Shown here: in pieces, positions 58,816 through 64,000 of the stretch | How the letters are laid out: each line of letters begins with the position of its first letter | Position numbering within the stretch: the first letter of the stretch is position 1 | NCBI RefSeq assembly: GCF_000143415.4 | Contig: NW_003314305.1 | Coordinates: 1,150,834-1,214,833 of the forward strand | DNA: 64,000 nucleotides | Source of the DNA: Selaginella moellendorffii | Lineage: Eukaryota; Streptophyta; Lycopodiopsida; Selaginellales; Selaginellaceae | Direction of reading: 5' to 3' | Made by a program: the position numbers and the translations under genes | The notes under the pieces: model-generated | Told to the model about the DNA's origin: nothing | Database searches by the model: none | What the model saw: only the letters and a program-made list of their open reading frames with translations

Positions 58816-61800
58816 CTGTGAATGCCGATAAAACCGTCCGCGCTTGAATCCGAGCAGACTTTGGCCCCTGATGAATATTGTTCTCGAAAAGCTCCGAAAG
58901 GATGCCAGCAGCGACAAGCTGTTGTCTGCAGTATGGAATCCTCGCAAGTATCTGTAGCCACTCCAAGCAGTGGCCGACGAAAGTGTTCGCACAGCCAAAG
59001 CAACGGTTTGGATGCCGCTGTGCCGTGATGATGTTCGCCAGATGAAAAGATCCTGGACTTCTCTTCCTTTCCAGGTAAGACATCAGCACCCTTCGAAGAC
59101 CCTGTAACGTCTGAACGCTTTTACTGACGGAATCGAAAGCCATCTTGCACTTCTCGCCGTATAAAACTCCCAGAATCGCGATCTTTCTGTTGATCTTAAA
59201 CGAAGACGGAAGCGCCACCATTTGCTGAACAGTGTCCTTCTGTTGTGAATCCGCTTCTGACTCTCCTATACTCGAAACAAGCTTCAGCAAAGGCTTCTTG
59301 TATCCCAGAAGCTGTTGGTATCGCTTGTGAGCATTCTCAGACTCTGCCTCGATTGCTGCCAGCCCTTTCTTCATGTCCTCGTCATTCTCCATGCGGTCGA
59401 ACGTGTAGCTCGGCTTTGCCATAAAGTTGAACTCGAAGCGGCCATACTTGCTGTAGCCACATTCGTTGCAGAGGAAAGAATCCAAGTTCTCGTAGTTGAT
59501 GTTTCGGCATTGACGGCATTGGTACGCGTTCTCATGGCAGTTACTACAAATTCCATGCTTGTCGGTGACGACCCTGCTACATCGGGGACACTGAAGAGAT
59601 TCGACCGATGCTGCTTGCAGGTTCTCATAGAAACAGTCGAGCTCGATCATGAAGTTGCAAGCTGTGATCGGTATAGGAAACTCCACCTTCAGCTCCGTCT
59701 GGCCAAAGTTCAGCTGGCAGCTTCTCGCTCGCTTCCACAGAGACCGGTTGTTCTTTAGCTCCGAAAGATCTGCTACCACCCTGTTGTTGTAGTAGAGATT
59801 TAGGACTTTGATAGACTTGGATCGTCTCGGCTCGTGGACGTTCATGGTGACGCTCTGAATGGTGTGGCTGCCAATGCACTTCACCAGAATGCTGTTGTCA
59901 GTGTACTTGGTCTCTGCCTTGATTGTCTCCAGCTTCATCCGGTTGTATGGAATTTCCGGACTGTTGCAGGCCAGGCAAGGCTCGCTCTCCAGATAGTAGC
60001 CGTCGAACTCCACAAGGCTAACCAAAGTGCTGTATATCCGAGAGTTCGGATGATTCGCAAGGAGCTCGTTTTGCAAGCGTAAGGTCTCGAAAATCTTCAT
60101 GATGGTGTTTCCCGTCAGACACCCTTGAACCAGCACGCTTTCTGGGTTGCTCAGTGCTATCTCCTGAGTTCCCTTCTTCAGAAGCCAAGACAGCAGCTCA
60201 GTGAACTCTTGGACGTTCTGACCATATGCTGGCAGCATAGGAATCCTTTCCAAGAGCAGCGTCACCAAGAGCACCCTGAATGCCTCTTCTCCATGATACC
60301 ATGCACCAGACAAAACCGTCTTGGCCTCCGAGCGAATGGATGCTGCATTCCACTCGAGCAAGAAAGCATCCAGGAAGTTCTTCAAATTCCTGCCATCTTC
60401 CCCGACGAGCTGCTCCACAGCCTGCTTCATGTCCAGATAGCCTTTGTCAGCTCCCAAACTCGCATCGTCACTGCCACCTTTCTTGTCCTTCTTCCCTTCA
60501 CTCCCTCCCTTGGCTGCAGTCTCAGTAGCGTCCTTTTTCGAAGATAGCAGGTCCTTCCCCGAGTAGAAAGCTAGCGCCAACAGTTTTAACGTTTGAACAA
60601 CCAGCTCCTCTCCAAAGCAAAACGATCCGTTCAGCAGGAATGGTATCACGTCGGAATGCCTCGAGCAGTACTTTTGCCAGTTGCGAGGCCTTGCAGCAGC
60701 TACCTCCCGAATCAGAGAGAGACATTTGAGTACCTTGACACTCCTCTCGTAAGGAACGGTCACATGAAAACCCCCGGACTTCTGCACCAGCTTGTAGAGC
60801 TTCTTCACCTCCCTGTTGAGCTGCCAGGCATCTCTGACGTTGTAGTAGTGACTCTTGGATCCACACATGTGCAAGAGCAGCCGACGAGCATATTTTCTGA
60901 TGAAAGTCGTATGGGGACTGTTGATGTAGCTGCAAAGAACTTCTTGCCAGCCGTCTAGCTTCAGCTCGGAACCAGGACATCCTTTGGATGACGACTGCTC
61001 TTTGTCACTAAGCTTTTCCGACTTGCCTGGCCGTACGAGGCTGTACGTCAGCCGGAAAACACTCTCTAGCATGAGCTTGTAGAATTCCACAAACAGGTCC
61101 CCTTTGTGGCTCTTTGCGTACGAATCTGAGAAAAACGGCGTAAAACTCCCGGCCGCAAACTCCCGCCTAACCGTGAGCAAAGCACCACAGGGAGCATTTG
61201 TAGACGAAGCGGTTGAGTCCTGTCCTCGAGACGAGCTCTTGAAGACGTGAACCAGTTGCTGAGTGATGTTCAGGAGAAAGTTGACGAGGGACTGCTGCCG
61301 AAGGGAAGCACATACGCGATCGTACTGAAGCCCTGCATCTGTTGTTCCCTCTCCCTCCCTCGGTTGGCCATGTATAGAGCCAGGTTGATGCCAGTGCCGA
61401 AGAAGTAGAGTGAATAACATGAAAATAAGTATCGCGACTTCTCCGAAACCAGACCGCTGCTTGACTGAAAACGGATTTGCCACGTCCAGCTCGTCCAGCA
61501 TCACCTTGACAACTTTGTCGAGATATACAGCTCCAGATGCGTCGAATAGCGGGCTCGATGGTGCAGTCGTCAACCTGTAAAAGAGCTGCATAATGGGAAT
61601 GGCCATCGTTCCCGTTGTGCTCTTTGTCCATCCTCGGAGGTTTTCAAGCAGTCCGCTCAGGAGCAAGGAGTTCACCAGCGTTTTCGATGCAGAGAAAGAG
61701 CCAGCTTTCACCTCCGGCACATTTTCGGGAAATTCGCAACTTTCAGTCGCCTCCATGGTAGAACCGAGGGAAGCAGCCGTCGATTGCAGGCTTAGCTCCG

Positions 61801-64000
61801 TAGCCATCTGGAGCAGACTTTCTTCACTCAAATCATCGATGGAGTTAAACGGTATCTCGTGACTATTCCCAGTTGTGTCAGCTTCGATGGCAATGGCAGT
61901 CATCGGATGATCGCGTGTATGAGGAGGAGGAAGCTGATCACCATCCATAACCTCAAAGCAAGCTTCACAGAGGTCGAAATCCGGGCAGACAGTACAGTGC
62001 CAGCGCCGTCTCTGTATTGGAACCGTAGAGCAACCGTCACAGCAGTACTGTACTGAGGCAGTGCCGGGATCTTCTTCTAGCATCACTTGACCGGAAGCAA
62101 CTGTTGAGGTTCCGCTGTCCGAGTGCAACGACCCCGCACGAGAGTTCTCCGCACCATCATCCATCAGGAGCATGGTTTGCTTTGGCAGGGGCACTTGCAA
62201 AAGCCTGGAGGAGACTGCCAGGCTAAAACAAAGAGTAAAAAACATGATTGTTAGACTACTGGTAGGAGATGCAGACTACAGTACAATACCTGCTCGAGGA
62301 GCGAACAGCGTCCTGGGGAGCGAAAAGTAGCTTCTCAAGAAGGTTGACCGCCGGAGAGACAGACGAAACAGATAGATGCGCCGAGAGACATTCAGCATAG
62401 CCATAGATAAGGTCCACGATAAGCACCACCAAGTCATTGATTGTTTGTGCATCCAATTGGTCGGAGAGGACAAGAATCTCCCACAAAACACCGACAAGGT
62501 TTTCAACGAGTGAAGAGCCTTTCAGCACAAAAGATAGCGTCATTAATATGGCGACAACCAAAAGTTGGAACACTTACCATGTCGTTCCAAATACAAAGCC
62601 AAATTCGACGGTCGATGAAGTGAGATTTTACAGACCGTCCGAACCTGGTTTGTAAATTCTTGCACCATCCATGACATACGAATGCCACCCAAGGAAAGCT
62701 TAGAAGCAAGGAGAGGACACGAACGGGCGACACCGGACAAAGACATCATATCTTTCGCCTGTCAAAGTGGAGCATGTGTTAAAAGAAAAAAATTAAACAG
62801 ATTCTAAGCCTACCTGATAGTACGCATCCTTGCTCAAAGATAAAGCTCGCAATACATGTCTGCCAGCCGAGAGTAACAGAGACTGTCTGTCACTTGCAAA
62901 TACAACTTCCAGAACAGGCATGCACTTCCCTTTGCAGTTTTCCAGGTTCAGTTCGGAGTCCGGGTTCAGCCGATGGAGAGAATAGAGACCTGACAGGGCT
63001 TTGAAAACCTCGTAGAAAACCTTATCAAGTGTTGAAGCGGTCTGTAGTTTCCTTGTCTTCAAAGCATTGCTCTGAGAAGCTGCGCCCTGGCCTTGATTTT
63101 CCAAGTCTAGAACAGCATCTAGCTTTTCCTTCCATCCGAAATCTTCTTTGGACCTCGCATAAACTTCCAAGCTGTCAATTCTAGGCAATGACGTAGAATT
63201 GAATGTTGGCCCAACTGTCAAAGCAAACTCCTCGTCTGCTGTCAAAGACTCCGAGCTTGTAAACGGCATGTCGTACCAAGACCGAACACCTTCTTCTAGC
63301 CGTATCACCCTCTGAAAAAGTTTCACTTCCGACGGAATATGGCTAGCAGATGTGTTGCCGACATGGATACGGCAGCCAACCATCACCATTTCAACGTTTG
63401 AGTTGAACACGAGTATCTAAAAAACAAAACAAAACACAATTTTAGTAATAAGCGCAGGGAAAAACAATCCGGTACCTTAAAACCACTCGCTGAAGGACTC
63501 TCCAGAAAACCATCATCCGAAGCCAAGCTCATCTTCACACTCTCGGCATCATTGTTCCGGAGGACATCACCACCGATTTTGATGTCCGAAGTGATGCAAG
63601 TTGTCTTCTCAAAAAAGTCCAAAGGAAATACCGCAGGACTCACGGACCGGGTACTGAGGATGGCAGCACCCAGCTTCTTCATTGTTGTCTCAGCACTGGA
63701 AGAAACATGTTGAAACACATGCATGCTACCGTCGTCGTACAGGAGCAGAACGTGACTTCGCTCCTTTGCCATGGACCTATACGAAGAAATACCGTCCACT
63801 CTCAAAGATCCTGCCACTCGCAAATGCTGTCCCTCCAGGCTATTCGTTCGAACATGAACAACTGAAGCCGAGTTACTCTTCTGGCTGGACAGGCAGGAAA
63901 ACAAGCCGCTGCCGTCAAAGACTTCCTTCCAGTGATGAAGACAAGCGGTCTTGCTCTTGTTATCCTGATCGGTCTCGATAACACTGGAGACTTCGGACAA
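54084..64000 (-). CDS. BIG: BIG/UBR4-type giant E3 ubiquitin ligase, C-terminal two thirds
   Basis: BIG is a plant protein of about 5000 residues needed for auxin transport and light and stress responses; its animal homologue is UBR4. About 3000 residues are in the window. Exons run from 64000, with main pieces ending near 63475, 62815, 62577 and 62288, a very large exon from about 62224 to 58243, then 58179-57699, 57632-57409, 57361-56956, 56905-56761, 56706-56061, 56005-55628, 55568-55067 and 55006-54084. A ZZ zinc finger lies near 62060-61905 ([35 protein letters not shown]). Multi-cysteine knuckles lie near 59600-59450. The C-terminal hemi-RING has [19 protein letters not shown] and [10 protein letters not shown] (about 55455-55300), then the UBR4-type all-helical end. 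All joins are open and no lesion was seen. The UBR box lies beyond 64000. Confidence 0.92.
61905..62060 (-). other. ZZ-type zinc finger of BIG
   Basis: Two C-x2-C pairs (CCDGC, CTVC), CEAC and an H...H pair in HTRDH give the ZZ pattern. This domain is missing from the plus-strand copy. Confidence 0.85.

Noticed and set aside
59315-61862. Several plus-strand frames of 80-150 codons inside BIG
   Set aside because: They lie opposite the large ZZ-containing exon and match nothing themselves.

Overview
The window is plant nuclear DNA. Its genes carry short (about 45-70 bp) GT-AG introns. Its recognisable families are plant ones: BIG/UBR4 with UBR box, ZZ finger and hemi-RING; a DUF26 cysteine-rich receptor kinase; PPR fragments; a Dof-like zinc finger; and a TEBICHI-type POLQ helicase. 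A MurJ/MviN lipid II flippase, broken up by plant introns, points to a land plant lineage that kept plastid peptidoglycan genes. Together with the compact introns this suggests a lycophyte such as Selaginella. That assignment is inference.

Layout. 1-1092: the C-terminal three quarters of a SEC61-alpha copy with an in-frame stop. 2.79-13.92 kb: a tandem duplication of a roughly 5 kb unit. Each unit has an apparently intact secreted MACPF (perforin-fold) gene on the minus strand, an AT-rich repeat, a tRNA-Ser-like sequence and a MurJ pseudogene on the plus strand. 14.5 kb: a small membrane-anchored RING protein. 16.0-21.6 kb: a broken BIG copy on the plus strand. 22-26 kb: a Dof-like gene, a decayed TEBICHI helicase and a PPR fragment. 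26.3-27.0 kb: a decayed IMPACT/YigZ-family gene. 27.1-28.7 kb: tandemly repeated exon-like blocks. 28.8-29.7 kb: a long hairpin. 30-36.8 kb: AT-rich retroelement and Helitron debris. 36.8-38.1 kb: a secreted cysteine-rich peptide gene, a partial copy of it, and PPR debris. 38.2-40.2 kb: a complete DUF26 receptor kinase. 40.2-49.2 kb: AT-rich Ty3/gypsy debris, including an inverted LTR pair and a chromovirus 3' end. 49.2-53.8 kb: a mosaic of duplicated gene fragments around a second, intact Dof-like gene. 53.8-64.0 kb: the 3' two thirds of an apparently functional BIG gene on the minus strand, running off the window.

Genes likely to be functional are the two MACPF genes, the RING gene, the two Dof-like genes, the cysteine-rich peptide, the DUF26 kinase and the minus-strand BIG gene. 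SEC61-alpha, both MurJ copies, plus-strand BIG, TEBICHI, the IMPACT-family gene, the PPR pieces and a DPH2 piece all show stops, frameshifts or missing conserved blocks.

The most striking feature is structural. Blocks at 7.6-8.7, 15.0-15.9, 17-21.9 and 21.9-23.6 kb recur between 49.2 and 58.8 kb in a different order and with mixed orientation. The window therefore records repeated segmental duplication, inversion and deletion, not a single event. No operon-like gene system is present, as expected for a plant nuclear region.
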